Below are positions 27,196-36,276 of a DNA stretch of 64,000 nt, one piece after another; position 1 is the first letter of the stretch; every line of letters begins with the position of its first letter. This DNA comes from Fodinicurvata sp. EGI_FJ10296 (lineage in GTDB: Bacteria; Pseudomonadota; Alphaproteobacteria; DSM-16000; Inquilinaceae), in the NCBI RefSeq assembly GCF_040712075.1, contig NZ_JBFCVL010000004.1, positions 481,352-545,351 on the forward strand. Reading direction: 5' to 3'. The translations under genes and the position numbers were made by a program. Below the pieces are notes generated by a model. The model saw only the letters and a program-made list of their open reading frames with translations, was not told where the DNA came from and did not search any database.

Positions 27196-27846
27196 TCATG
27201 GCAAAGCATCGAGGACCTGTATCGGCCATCCCGGCTGACGTCTGACGGCTTGCCCCATCATGTTCAGTATCTGAGCCTGAGAGCCGATGATCCACCGGCT
27301 GTTGCGATAAAACAGGAAATTGAACGCGTTCGGCGCGTTGGCATTGGCATCGGCGTATTCATCGAAGGCAAATACGGTATCGACCTGTACATTGTGGTTG
27401 TGAATTCGCTGCCAGACGCCCTGATCGCCGGGATGCTGGTGATGGTAAACGCGGAAGAAGGCCCCGCCGAGCGGCGATGACGTCACGACAAGCGCGCAGC
27501 CCTGCATCGCCGCCGTCAAAACGAACCCGCGCGGCGGGTTCAGACGCGGCACATCGACAAAGCCGGGCGTGACATTGCCCTGAATGAACGGGCACCAATA
27601 CGCATCGATCGACGTATCCAGCGTGGGCAATCCGTTCAGCAGCTTCAGGTCGAATACCCGGTTTCCGTTGGCGACTTCAGCCGAGACGAGATCGAAGGAG
27701 CCGAACTTGTTCAGGTTGGCGCTGGCCAGCAACTGGCGGTCGCCCTGCGTCATGTTTCCGATTTGCATCGGCCTTACGCTGTTTATGACGTTGGCCGAAA
27801 GGAACAAGGGCGGGTCGGCCCTGAATTGTCCGTTTGCACCGTTCAC
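27196..27846 (-). CDS. Uncharacterised protein with a candidate Cys-His deamidase-like motif
   Basis: 216 residues from GTG 27846, chosen because GGGGGGAG lies just upstream; the frame is open to ATG 27918. No signal peptide or membrane segment. The middle reads LTAAMQGCALVV (Thr111, Cys117), then a turn, then FFRVYHHQHPG (His135), followed by GVWQRI and a Trp/Asn-rich tail NFLFYRNSRWIIGSQ. The Thr-x5-Cys and strand-turn-strand-His layout resembles the active site of Burkholderia lethal factor 1 and CNF-type glutamine deamidases (LSGC motif). This is a motif-level resemblance only. Otherwise the function is unknown. Confidence 0.6.
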   Translation of the reverse strand: MNGANGQFRADPPLFLSANVINSVRPMQIGNMTQGDRQLLASANLNKFGSFDLVSAEVANGNRVFDLKLLNGLPTLDTSIDAYWCPFIQGNVTPGFVDVPRLNPPRGFVLTAAMQGCALVVTSSPLGGAFFRVYHHQHPGDQGVWQRIHNHNVQVDTVFAFDEYADANANAPNAFNFLFYRNSRWIIGSQAQILNMMGQAVRRQPGWPIQVLDALP

Positions 27847-27955
27847 GTGTCTCCCCCCTTTGTCGTCGGAAATCCCCTGACCGATCGAACGGCCAATCTC
27901 CCAACCGCAAAGGATCATACACGCAAATGGGAAGTTATGTCACATTAATTCAACC

Positions 27956-29119
27956 TTAAGTTGACGAGAATGCTGGCGCCTGAACCGCCAGTTCGGCGGC
28001 CAGGGCCTCGAACACGGCAACCTGATCGCCGGTAAACGGTATGCCGCTACGGCTGCGTTCGTCGAATGCCAGCCACTCCTTTTGTCCCGGCATCAGCACC
28101 GTCCCTGCGTCGGCGGCCGGCACGGCGTTCATGTCACGCCTGTAGGCAGTCATGGCCGCGTCGAAATCGTCAGCGGCGATGAACATGTCCCGGCGCATGA
28201 CCATGACCGAGTGGCTTACCTGCCTCGGCGTCGCCATATCGGGGCCGCCCATCGGCAACAGTCGTGCACTGTGCGGCATTCCGGTCATCAGCGCGCACAT
28301 CACGTCGATCATGGCGGCAAGGCCGCTGCCCTTGTGGCCGAACGCCAGCCCGCCCAGCGGCAAAAGCCCTGCCGCTGCCTTGGGGTCCAGGGTCTCATTT
28401 GCCTCGGCATCGACGGCCGCGCCCGGCGGCAGCGACCGACCCGATGCCGCAAATTGCTGGATCCGGTTCCAGGGAACCGTGCTGGTCGCCATGTCGAGCA
28501 GAAACGGCCGTGCATCGGGGACCGGTGCGGCAAAGGCGATCGGATTGGTGCCGTGAAACGCTTTGGTACCATTATGGGGCAGAACGAAAGCGTCGGAATT
28601 GCAGATCACGAGGCCAATCATTCCTGCCTCGGCCGCGGCCAGCGCGTAGCTGCCGGCAGCGCCGAAATGGCTGGAGTTTGTGACCCCGACGGCCCCGATG
28701 CCGTTGTCTTCCGCGATACCGACGGCATGATCGACGGCACGATAGGTTGCGGTGTGGCCCAGACCGTGCCCCGCATCCAGCAGCCCGCCGGCCACGGCCG
28801 TCCGGTGGAACGTCATTTTCGGCGCGCCCTGGACGCGCCCTCCCCTCAACGCCTTGCAGTAGTGAGGCAGCAGTCTGACGCCGTGACTGTCCGTTCCCCT
28901 GAGCGACGCACCGACGAGCGAGCGCGAGGCGTCGTCGACGGACCGATCATCGGCCCCGACGGTTTTCAGACATGCCCGCAGGAAGCGTTCCGCATCCGCA
29001 GCGAGGAGATATCCGGCTACGCGAGGGTAACCACTACCGGCATCTGACTGCGCCTGAACGCCTGTCGGACTGTCTGCCACCTCTTTATCTCCCCGTTTGT
29101 CCGGCCGACTTTCCGGCAT
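27956..29119 (-). CDS. Ldh2-family malate/L-lactate-type dehydrogenase
   Basis: 387 residues, with about 35 poorly conserved residues before the family core. NAD(P)-dependent Ldh2 (YlbC/AllD) family blocks: SLRGTDSHGVRLLPHYCKALR, GIGAVGVTNSSHFGAAGSYALAAAEAGMIGLVICNSD, FHGTNPIAFAAP and LLPLGGLAFGHKGSGLAAMIDVMCALMTG. The family oxidises or reduces 2-hydroxy/2-oxo acids, including malate, ureidoglycolate and sulfolactate. It is divergent from a ribose-type ABC importer, with which it may share a pathway. A second family member is at 46393-47493. Confidence 0.85.
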   Translation of the reverse strand: MPESRPDKRGDKEVADSPTGVQAQSDAGSGYPRVAGYLLAADAERFLRACLKTVGADDRSVDDASRSLVGASLRGTDSHGVRLLPHYCKALRGGRVQGAPKMTFHRTAVAGGLLDAGHGLGHTATYRAVDHAVGIAEDNGIGAVGVTNSSHFGAAGSYALAAAEAGMIGLVICNSDAFVLPHNGTKAFHGTNPIAFAAPVPDARPFLLDMATSTVPWNRIQQFAASGRSLPPGAAVDAEANETLDPKAAAGLLPLGGLAFGHKGSGLAAMIDVMCALMTGMPHSARLLPMGGPDMATPRQVSHSVMVMRRDMFIAADDFDAAMTAYRRDMNAVPAADAGTVLMPGQKEWLAFDERSRSGIPFTGDQVAVFEALAAELAVQAPAFSST

Positions 29120-29166
29120 TCGTTACTGACCCAGCCGCCAGCGTCCAGCGGGCCGCAATTGTCTAT

Positions 29167-29178
29167 TTGACCGGTCAA
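29167..29178. promoter_or_regulatory. Perfect 12-bp palindrome between the Ldh2 and sugar-ABC genes
   Basis: TTGACCGGTCAA lies 48 bp upstream of the Ldh2 start and 209 bp upstream of the binding-protein start, so it could serve both divergent units. It resembles GntR- or LacI-type operators; no cognate regulator gene is adjacent. The rest of the 267-bp gap shows nothing else clear. Confidence 0.4.
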
Positions 29179-29386
29179 CATGTCATACCACAGCGCCCTG
29201 TCGGTGAGTCAATCGGCAGCGTTCAGGTGGCCCGGCGGCTCTTTAGTGGCACTCAACGCCCATTGACCTACTATCGTCCGCAATATAGCGTTTATTCACT
29301 TGACGAGGGCCGAAGAATGCCCTCGGGCGATTGCCGCGCTACCGGCATTGAAGAATTGGAGCCTGCGGGCTCGGTTGGGAGGAAAA

Positions 29387-30349
29387 ATGAAGTCGAAAAC
29401 AAGCTTTGGATCCTGTTTCGCATCCGGCGTGGTCGCCGCATCGGTTGCCGCAGGGGCCCTCATGGGCGTCGGCAGCGCTCAGGCCCAGGATCTGACCATC
29501 GCGTCATCGATGCCCGCGCTCGAATTCCCGTTCTTCGTCCATATGCAGGCGGAACTTCGCCGTGAAGCCGAAGAGATCGGCGGCATCGAACTGATCGAGA
29601 CCGACGGTCAGAACTCGACCAGCAAACAAACGGCCGATGTCGAGGCGGCGATCGTCCGGGACGTTGACGGTATTATCATCAGCCCCAGCGACGCCGTCGC
29701 CATGGCGCCGGCGCTGTCTCAGGCCGCGGAAGCCGGAATTCCGATCATCACGATCGACCGCCGCGTCGAGGGTGTCGATGACATTCTTGCCCATGTCGGC
29801 GCGGATAACGTGCTCGGCGGCGAGGCGCAGGGCCGCCTGATCATGGAACTTTTCCCCGACGGCGCGCGTGTCGTCAATCTGCAGGGCCAGCCCGGCGCCA
29901 GTCCGGCGATCGACCGCAATCAGGGTGTCCACAACGTCCTCGACCAGCACGATGAGTACGAATTCATCGCCGAACAGACCGCCAATTTCGCACGCGAAGA
30001 AGGCGCATCGGTTACTGAGTCCATCCTCGCCGGCCTCGACACGCCTCCCGACGTGATCGTCGCCGCCAATGACGACATGGCGCTCGGCGCCCTGATCACG
30101 GTCCAGGAGATGGAACTGGACATCCCGATCATCGGTTTCGATGCTCTGCCGGAAGCCCTCGGCAGCATCCGCGACGGCGGGCTTGCCGCGACGATCGAGC
30201 AGTTCCCCGGCGGTCAGAGCCGCACGGCCCTGCAGGCAATGGTCGACTATCTTCGCGATGGTACGGAGCCGGAAAGCCTGATCCTGCTGGAGCCAATTGC
30301 CATCACGGCCGACAATATCGACGAAGCCGAACGGCTCGGCGAGCTCTAA
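29387..30349 (+). CDS. Ribose-type sugar ABC transporter substrate-binding protein
   Basis: 320 residues from ATG 29387, with GGGAGG six bases upstream. Long signal peptide (residues 1-32, ending AQA). Periplasmic-binding family 2 (RbsB) core: IVRDVDGIIISPSDAVAMAPALSQAAEAGIPIITIDRRV, then PDVIVAANDDMALGALITVQE and IIGFDALPEAL. First gene of a three-gene importer whose permease and ATPase follow. The ligand is probably a pentose, hexose or polyol, not determinable from sequence alone. Confidence 0.87.
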   Translation: MKSKTSFGSCFASGVVAASVAAGALMGVGSAQAQDLTIASSMPALEFPFFVHMQAELRREAEEIGGIELIETDGQNSTSKQTADVEAAIVRDVDGIIISPSDAVAMAPALSQAAEAGIPIITIDRRVEGVDDILAHVGADNVLGGEAQGRLIMELFPDGARVVNLQGQPGASPAIDRNQGVHNVLDQHDEYEFIAEQTANFAREEGASVTESILAGLDTPPDVIVAANDDMALGALITVQEMELDIPIIGFDALPEALGSIRDGGLAATIEQFPGGQSRTALQAMVDYLRDGTEPESLILLEPIAITADNIDEAERLGEL

Positions 30350-30433
30350 CCCGGAAATGGGCACGAACCGGAGCACCGGTTCGTGCCGCCCCCGCACTGC
30401 GTGCCCCCTCGCGACCTCCGGGATCCCATTTTC

Positions 30434-31462
30434 ATGACAGACCGAAGCCGGAAGATCGACGCCGGAATGGCCGGACGTATGGACCCGGTCCAGTTCCTCG
30501 CCAAGTATGCGGCCCTGATCTTCCTACTCTTGCTCATCCTGGTATTTACCATTCTGGAGCCGCGTTTCCTCAGCCCGCTCAATCAGTTCAATATCCTGCG
30601 CCAGGTTTCCGTCGCCGGGCTGATCGCCGTTGGTATGACCTTCGTCATCCTGACCGCCGGCATCGATCTTTCGGTCGGCTCACTGATGGCGTTCTGCGGG
30701 TTGGTCGGGGCCTATGTGGCCAAGGGCGGATTTCAGGACAGGTTTGCCATCGGACAGGCCGCCGATGTCGGTTATCCGGTATATCTGGCCGTGGCGGCCG
30801 CGATTGCCGTCGGCCTCGCCGGCGGCGCGCTTCAGGGACTCGCCGTCACACGGCTGAAGGTGCCGCCATTCGTCGTCACGCTGGGCGGGCTGACCGCATT
30901 TCGCGGCGCCGCGCTGCTGTTTTCCGGCGGCGGACCGATCAGCGGCTTCGAGTCCGACTACACCTGGTGGGGGCAGGGCCGGATCGGCATCGTTCCCATC
31001 CCCGTCATCATCTTTGCAATCGCCGCCATTGTCGCCCATCTGGTGCTGACCTATACGCGGTTCGGCAAACACATCTATGCCACCGGCGGCAATCCAAAGG
31101 CCGCCGCTCTGAACGGCGTACCCACCCAGCGGCTCATTTTCACCGTTTACGTGATCAGCGGCTTTTTCTGCGGATTGGCGGGTTTCCTGCTGTCGGCCCG
31201 GCTGAACTCCGCCGAGGCCGTCGCCGGCCTGACACTGGAGCTGACCGTCATCGCCTCGGTCGTGATCGGCGGCACCAGCCTGTTCGGCGGCGTCGGCACG
31301 GTCATCGGCACCGTGATCGGGGCGCTTCTGATCGGCGTCCTGACCAACGGGCTGGTGCTGCTGAACGTCTCGTCCTTCGTCCAGCAGATCATCATCGGGG
31401 TTCTGATCGTCCTCGCCGTTGCGTTCGACCAATATGCCGCCCGGCGACGCCTGGCCCAATAA
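30434..31462 (+). CDS. Ribose-type sugar ABC transporter permease
   Basis: 342 residues, RbsC family (BPD_transp_2). Signatures VSVAGLIAVGMTFVILTAGIDLSVGSLMAF, GLAVTRLKVPPFVVTLGGLTAFRGAALL, YATGGNPKAAALNGVPTQR and VVIGGTSLFGGVGTVIGTVIGALLIGVLTNGL. About ten membrane segments. Follows the binding-protein gene by 84 bp and precedes the ATPase by 29 bp: one operon. A paralogue of the frcC-type permease at 5.1 kb. Confidence 0.88.
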   Translation: MTDRSRKIDAGMAGRMDPVQFLAKYAALIFLLLLILVFTILEPRFLSPLNQFNILRQVSVAGLIAVGMTFVILTAGIDLSVGSLMAFCGLVGAYVAKGGFQDRFAIGQAADVGYPVYLAVAAAIAVGLAGGALQGLAVTRLKVPPFVVTLGGLTAFRGAALLFSGGGPISGFESDYTWWGQGRIGIVPIPVIIFAIAAIVAHLVLTYTRFGKHIYATGGNPKAAALNGVPTQRLIFTVYVISGFFCGLAGFLLSARLNSAEAVAGLTLELTVIASVVIGGTSLFGGVGTVIGTVIGALLIGVLTNGLVLLNVSSFVQQIIIGVLIVLAVAFDQYAARRRLAQ

Positions 31463-31491
31463 CCCAATAGTAGAGTGAAAGTGAGACGGCC

Positions 31492-32232
31492 ATGCCCTTG
31501 CTGGAGATGACCGGCATTTCCAAGTCTTTCGGGGCGATTCACGCTCTGGAGAGCCTGGACTTCAGCCTCGATCAGGGCGACGTCGTCGGGCTGATGGGCG
31601 ACAATGGTGCCGGCAAATCGACGCTTGTACGGATCATCGCCGGCAACTTTCAGCCGACCTCCGGCGAGATCCGGTTCGACGGCGCTCCGGTGACGTTTGT
31701 CGACAGTCTGGACGCCCGCAACCACGGCATCGAGGTGGTCCACCAGGATCTGGCGCTGTGCGACAACCTGACGGCGGCCGACAATGTCTTTCTCGGGCGC
31801 GAGATGCGCCGCCGCATCGGTCCGTTTCAGGTTCTGGACTATGCCGGCATGGCACGGAAATCGTCCGAACTGTTCGCGGAGCTGCAGTCCGACACGCGGC
31901 CTGGCGATCTGGTCCGGATGATGTCCGGCGGCCAGCGCCAGGCCGTCGCCATTGCCCGAACGCGGCTGTCCCAGGCCCGGATCGTGCTGATGGACGAGCC
32001 GACTGCGGCAATCAGCGTTCGCCAGGTGGCCCAGGTTCTGGATCTGATCAAGCGCATGCGCGATAGCGGCGTGACCGTCGTGTTGATCAGTCACCGCATG
32101 CCCGACGTGTTTGCGGTCGCCGACCGGCTGGTCGTGCTGCGACGGGGCCGGAAGGTCGCCGACAAACCTGTTGCCGGCACGTCACCGGAAGAAGCCACCG
32201 GCCTGATCACCGGAGCGATCGAGACCGCCTGA
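31492..32232 (+). CDS. Ribose-type sugar ABC transporter ATP-binding protein
   Basis: 246 residues, a single nucleotide-binding domain like FrcA. Walker A GDNGAGKST, signature MSGGQRQAVAIARTRL, Walker B IVLMDEPTAAIS and H-loop LISHRMPDVFAVADRLVVLRRGRKV. Last gene of the importer operon. Its end is 12 bp from the convergent Gfo/Idh/MocA gene, which may act on the imported compound. Confidence 0.87.
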   Translation: MPLLEMTGISKSFGAIHALESLDFSLDQGDVVGLMGDNGAGKSTLVRIIAGNFQPTSGEIRFDGAPVTFVDSLDARNHGIEVVHQDLALCDNLTAADNVFLGREMRRRIGPFQVLDYAGMARKSSELFAELQSDTRPGDLVRMMSGGQRQAVAIARTRLSQARIVLMDEPTAAISVRQVAQVLDLIKRMRDSGVTVVLISHRMPDVFAVADRLVVLRRGRKVADKPVAGTSPEEATGLITGAIETA

Positions 32233-32244
32233 CGGCAAACCCGC

Positions 32245-33282
32245 TCACAGGTCGACGGCGCGGCCCGTCTCTATGCTTTCGTAGGCGGCGAATACGAGCT
32301 TGAGCGTCTTCAGGTTGTCGCGCCCGGATGTCGCCGGCTCCTGCCCTGCGCTCAGGCAATTGACCCAGTGCTGCTGCGCGGCAATGACGCTGTCCTGGAC
32401 GACATGCCAGGGCGGGGTCGCCCAGTTCGGTCCGGGCGGCTCGACGTCCTCGACCCGCCGCCGACCCGGTCCGGAGTCGCTGAGCCGATAGTGACCGTCC
32501 AGTTCCAGCGTGCCGTCGGCGCCCTCGATCCGGACCAGCGTCTGCGGAAACGGATCGGGATCGATCCGGGTGGCAAAGGAAATATCCACGACGGACACCG
32601 CGCCGCTCTCGTGGGTCAACAACATGGTCACACAGTCCTCGCCGGTCACACGGGGGTCGATGCGCTGGGCGGCACAATAGATCCGCACCGCTTCGCCGAA
32701 ATAATACCGCGCGATATCGAGGACATGGACGCCAACATCCATCACGGCCAGGCGTTTTTCCTTCAGCAGATAAGGCTGACCGGCATAGACGTCATAGCCG
32801 TGGCGAAACGATATATGGCCCCAATGCGCCCGGCCGATCGCCCCGGCGTCGAGTTTCTCCCTGACAGCCATCAAGGGCCGCTCGAAACGGAAGTTCTCGT
32901 GAACCATGAACGTGATACCGGCCGCCGTGGCGGCGTCCACCATGGCGGCGGCATCGTCGGCCGTGAGCGCCAGCGGTTTCTGGCATATGGCCGGCACCCG
33001 GTAACGGCACGCCAGTTCGACCAACGGCCGGTGGCTTTCCACCGTGGTGACGATATCCACGAAATCCAGCGACTCTGCCTCGAACATCGCGCTGGCATCG
33101 TCATAGACGGCCGGTACGCCGAATCGGCCGGCCGCTTCGACCGCCCTGGCGCGCTCGCGGTCGCAGACCGCGACAATGGTAGCGCCCTCCACATCGTGCC
33201 AGCCGTGCAAGTGATTGGCCGCAAAAAATCCGCAGCCGATCACGCCGCCCCGGAGAACCCTGTTGTCGGCTGTCGTCGCCAT
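32245..33282 (-). CDS. Gfo/Idh/MocA-family oxidoreductase
   Basis: 345 residues from ATG 33282, preceded by AGGGAAG. The N-terminal Rossmann domain starts GGVIGCGFFAANHLHGWHDV (about 13-32); the family lysine motif appears as VPAICQKPLALTADDAAAMVDAA (EKP normally, QKP here). The C-terminal domain ends in a substrate-binding beta sheet. NAD(P)-dependent oxidation of sugars or cyclitols is typical. It adjoins a ribose-type ABC importer, suggesting a sugar or polyol substrate. Confidence 0.84.
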   Translation of the reverse strand: MATTADNRVLRGGVIGCGFFAANHLHGWHDVEGATIVAVCDRERARAVEAAGRFGVPAVYDDASAMFEAESLDFVDIVTTVESHRPLVELACRYRVPAICQKPLALTADDAAAMVDAATAAGITFMVHENFRFERPLMAVREKLDAGAIGRAHWGHISFRHGYDVYAGQPYLLKEKRLAVMDVGVHVLDIARYYFGEAVRIYCAAQRIDPRVTGEDCVTMLLTHESGAVSVVDISFATRIDPDPFPQTLVRIEGADGTLELDGHYRLSDSGPGRRRVEDVEPPGPNWATPPWHVVQDSVIAAQQHWVNCLSAGQEPATSGRDNLKTLKLVFAAYESIETGRAVDL

Positions 33283-33379
33283 CGGCTTGCTTCCCTGTTC
33301 CGCCTCACCCCGAGCCTAAACGGCGGGACCGCCGGGCGCCATGGCATTCATGGGTTCGCCGCATCTCTCGCGCAGATCA

Positions 33380-33416
33380 ATAGGAAAAAACTATCAAACT
33401 TCTTGAATCAATCGAT
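33380..33416. promoter_or_regulatory. OxyR-type binding site upstream of catalase
   Basis: The sequence fits the OxyR consensus ATAG-N7-CTAT-N7-ATAG-N7-CTAT: ATAG, seven bases, CTAT (both perfect), seven bases, CTTG (2/4), seven bases, CGAT (3/4). It is centred about 88 bp before the katA start. H2O2-induced expression through OxyR is inferred; no oxyR gene is in the window. Confidence 0.6.
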
Positions 33417-33485
33417 TGGATCGAAGGGGCATGAAGAGTTAGGGTCGCCCCTTATGGTGATGACAACACTCGGAAGGAGGAATGC

Positions 33486-34928
33486 ATGGCGGACCGAAAG
33501 ACTCTGACGACGACGGGAGGGGCGCCCGTACCCGACAATCAGAATTCGCTCACGGCAGGCGCACGCGGCCCGGTGCTGCTGCAGGACTATCAGCTGATCG
33601 AAAAGCTGGCGCACCAGAATCGCGAGCGTATTCCCGAACGTGTCGTGCATGCCAAGGGCTGGGGCGCTTTCGGCACTCTGACCGTGACCAACGACATCAC
33701 CAAATACACGCGCGCCAGGATATTCGGCGATGTCGGCAAGAAGACGCCAATGCTCGCCCGATTCTCGACCGTTGCCGGTGAACTGGGCGCGGCCGACGCC
33801 GAGCGGGACGTGCGCGGTTTTGCGCTGAAATTCTATACCGAAGAGGGCAACTGGGACCTGGTCGGCAACAACACGCCGGTCTTCTTCGTGCGCGATCCGA
33901 TGAAGTTCCCCGACTTCATCCGCACACAAAAGCGTCACCCGCGCACCAATATGCGGTCGGCGACCGCCATGTGGGATTTCTGGTCGCAGTCGCCGGAAAG
34001 CCTCCATCAGGTAACGATCCTCATGTCGGATCGCGGGTTGCCTCAGACGCCGATGCATATGAACGGCTATGGCTCGCACACCTTCTCGCTGTGGAACGAC
34101 CGGGGCGAGCGGTTCTGGGTCAAGTTCCATTTCAAGACCGTCCAGGGCCACAAGCATTTCACCAACGAGGAAGCGGTCGAGATCGTCGGCAAGAGCCGGG
34201 AGACCTATCAGGAGGCCCTGTTCGGCGCGATCGAGGCCGGCGGCTATCCGAAGTGGAAAATGTTCATCCAGGTCATGCCCGAGATGGACGCCGAGAAGCA
34301 GCCCTTCAACCCGTTCGACCTGACCAAGGTCTGGCCGCACGGCGACTTCCCGCTGATCGAAGTCGGCGAAATGGAATTGAACCGCAACGCGGACAATTAT
34401 TTCACCCAGATCGAGAACGCCGCGTTCTCGCCGTCCAACGTCGTGCCGGGCATCGGCTATTCGCCGGACAAGATGCTGCAGGCCCGTGTATTCGCCTATG
34501 CCGATGCGCACCGCTACCGGCTGGGCACGCATTACGAGGCCCTGCCCGTGAACGCGCCGAAATCCGGGGCCCGTCACTATCACAAGGACGGCACGATGCG
34601 GTTCTTCGACAACCACGAGGGCAACCCCGACGCCTATTACGAGCCCAACTCGTTCGGCGGACCGGTTGAAGACCCAACTGTTGCCGAGCCGCCGCTGCGG
34701 ATTTCCGGTGACGCCGACCGCTTCAATCACCGTGAAGGCAATGACGATTTCGGCCAGCCGCGGGCGCTGTTCAACATGTTCGACGACGGCCAGAGACGGC
34801 GCCTGTTCTCGAACATCGCCGGTGCCATGGCTGGTGTGCCGGACGAAATCGCCGAACGGCAGATCAAGCTGTTCGACCAGGTCCATCCCGAATATGGCGC
34901 CGGTGTCCGTGCCGCCCTGGGCAAGTAA
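33486..34928 (+). CDS. katA: Monofunctional haem catalase
   Basis: 480 residues, the size of small-subunit (clade 3) catalases. ATG follows GGAAGGAGG. The catalytic His55 lies in [12 protein letters not shown], the Asn region in [18 protein letters not shown], and the proximal haem-ligand tyrosine in [14 protein letters not shown]. It converts H2O2 to water and oxygen in the cytoplasm. It is monocistronic, with an OxyR-like site upstream and a strong terminator downstream. Confidence 0.95.
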   Translation: MADRKTLTTTGGAPVPDNQNSLTAGARGPVLLQDYQLIEKLAHQNRERIPERVVHAKGWGAFGTLTVTNDITKYTRARIFGDVGKKTPMLARFSTVAGELGAADAERDVRGFALKFYTEEGNWDLVGNNTPVFFVRDPMKFPDFIRTQKRHPRTNMRSATAMWDFWSQSPESLHQVTILMSDRGLPQTPMHMNGYGSHTFSLWNDRGERFWVKFHFKTVQGHKHFTNEEAVEIVGKSRETYQEALFGAIEAGGYPKWKMFIQVMPEMDAEKQPFNPFDLTKVWPHGDFPLIEVGEMELNRNADNYFTQIENAAFSPSNVVPGIGYSPDKMLQARVFAYADAHRYRLGTHYEALPVNAPKSGARHYHKDGTMRFFDNHEGNPDAYYEPNSFGGPVEDPTVAEPPLRISGDADRFNHREGNDDFGQPRALFNMFDDGQRRRLFSNIAGAMAGVPDEIAERQIKLFDQVHPEYGAGVRAALGK

Positions 34929-34975
34929 GGACCTGAACGCTGGTCGCTGACCGGCGCTCGACAGAACGCTTTTTG

Positions 34976-35011
34976 GACCACCTGAAGCCAGACCTTCAGG
35001 TGGTCTTTTTT
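34976..35011 (+). terminator. Intrinsic terminator of katA
   Basis: A perfect 12-bp stem, GACCACCTGAAG with CTTCAGGTGGTC, a six-base loop and a T6 tract, 48 bp after the catalase stop. It is oriented for the + strand only. Confidence 0.92.
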
Positions 35012-35020
35012 CGGGTCCGT

Positions 35021-36101
35021 TCAGGCGGGTTTCACCATGAAGAACCGGATCATGTGGGCCGAAGCATCGGGCCCCTGTTTTTCGGTGAATGACCCGGCCG
35101 CGCGCCCGCCGGACCAGGCGTGATCCGTTCCTTCGATCATCCAGTGCTCGATCAGGGTGCCACCGTCGGATCCCGCATAGTCGCTGCGGGCATACCCCCG
35201 CCCGGCCACCGAGCGTTTGCCGATCCGTGTCGGCACGGCGTCTCCCCCCAACCGCTGCAGCGATGATCATTGCCGCGTTGGAGGGATGTACCGTGCTGTC
35301 GGCCGCACCCTGGAAGATGATCCGGCGAACGGGGAGTGAGCGTGCTGTGACGGTTGATACGACTCCCTTTGACGCCGCACCCCTGCGCATGACCGACATC
35401 GCCGAGATCACGTCGCGCGCCGAACCGCGGGCGAGGCCGGAATGATTTCCCGCCGCCGAATAGATGTCCGGATAGAGGTCCGCCAGGATAACTGCCATGG
35501 CACCGCCGGCGGACAGTCCGGCGACGAAGACGGCGTCGCCGCCAAGGCCGAACTCTCTCATCAGGTCTTTTGTCAGAGACGCCAGAATGCCGGGCTCGCC
35601 CACACCGTGGGTCTGATGGGCCGGCTGGAACCAGTTCCAGCACGAGCCCGCATTGTGCCCCCTGTTCTGCGCCGGATAGGCAACGGCAAGCCCCTTCTTG
35701 TCGGCCAGCGCGTTCATGTGCGTGCCGATGGCGAAGTCGTCCGGGGTTTGCGAGCAGCCGTGCAGCATGAGGATCAGCCCCTTGGGCCGCTTTGGTTCGC
35801 TGGCGGGCAAATAGAGTTTGTATTCGCGCGATCCCGCGGCGCTGCGGTGCTCACGGTCCAGATATTGCGCACCTTGCGGGATGCGGGGCACCGAAATCTT
35901 GCGCGACCTGGGCGGCTTGGGAGACTTGGCCGATTTGGGAGACTTGATCGCCTTCGGCATCATTGCTTCGAGCGGGGCGAAGGCCGATGCAACCATGAAG
36001 CCGGTCACCGCCTTTTTCATCGATCTTGCCGACCTGGACTGCTTGCGCGGGCGCATCAGCCGGCTCCCCCGGCGCATGGCGGCAGTTAAGTTGCGGGTCA
36101 T
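35021..36101 (-). pseudogene. PHB-depolymerase-family esterase, frameshifted in a poly-G run
   Basis: From ATG 36101 (AAGGAT upstream) the frame encodes a Lys/Arg-rich N-terminus and then an esterase domain: LILMLHGCSQTPDDFA, WNWFQPAHQ and nucleophile motif VAGLSAGGAMA. After SNAAMIIAAAVGG the frame leaves the family sequence. Removing one G from the run of six (35244-35249) restores it: GDAVPTRIGKRS...LIEHWMIEGTDHAWSGG...HMIRFFMVKPA to the stop at 35021, matching the intact paralogue next door. As written, the catalytic His (DHAW) is lost. The cause may be a homopolymer sequencing error, a true mutation or phase variation. Confidence 0.82.
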
Positions 36102-36276
36102 GGGATATCCTTGAGAGACTGGCAGCGTGTGCCGAAAGGAGAGCTTTACGCTGGAGACCTGCGCCTCCAGCGTTTTCATCGTCCTAACGCCCTGCCCCGG
36201 ATAGTCTTCCATTGCACTGCAACATAATGTGACGTGACCATCTCAAGAGTCGTGCTGACCTGCCATGGCCGGCCCG

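Noticed and set aside
29300..29386. N-terminal extension of the sugar-binding protein
   Set aside because: The frame is open upstream, but the GGGAGG site and signal peptide place the start at 29387.
33408..35262. Minus-strand frame running from the esterase across the catalase gene
   Set aside because: It exists only because the G-run frameshift removes the esterase stop; antisense to katA, which is clearly coding.
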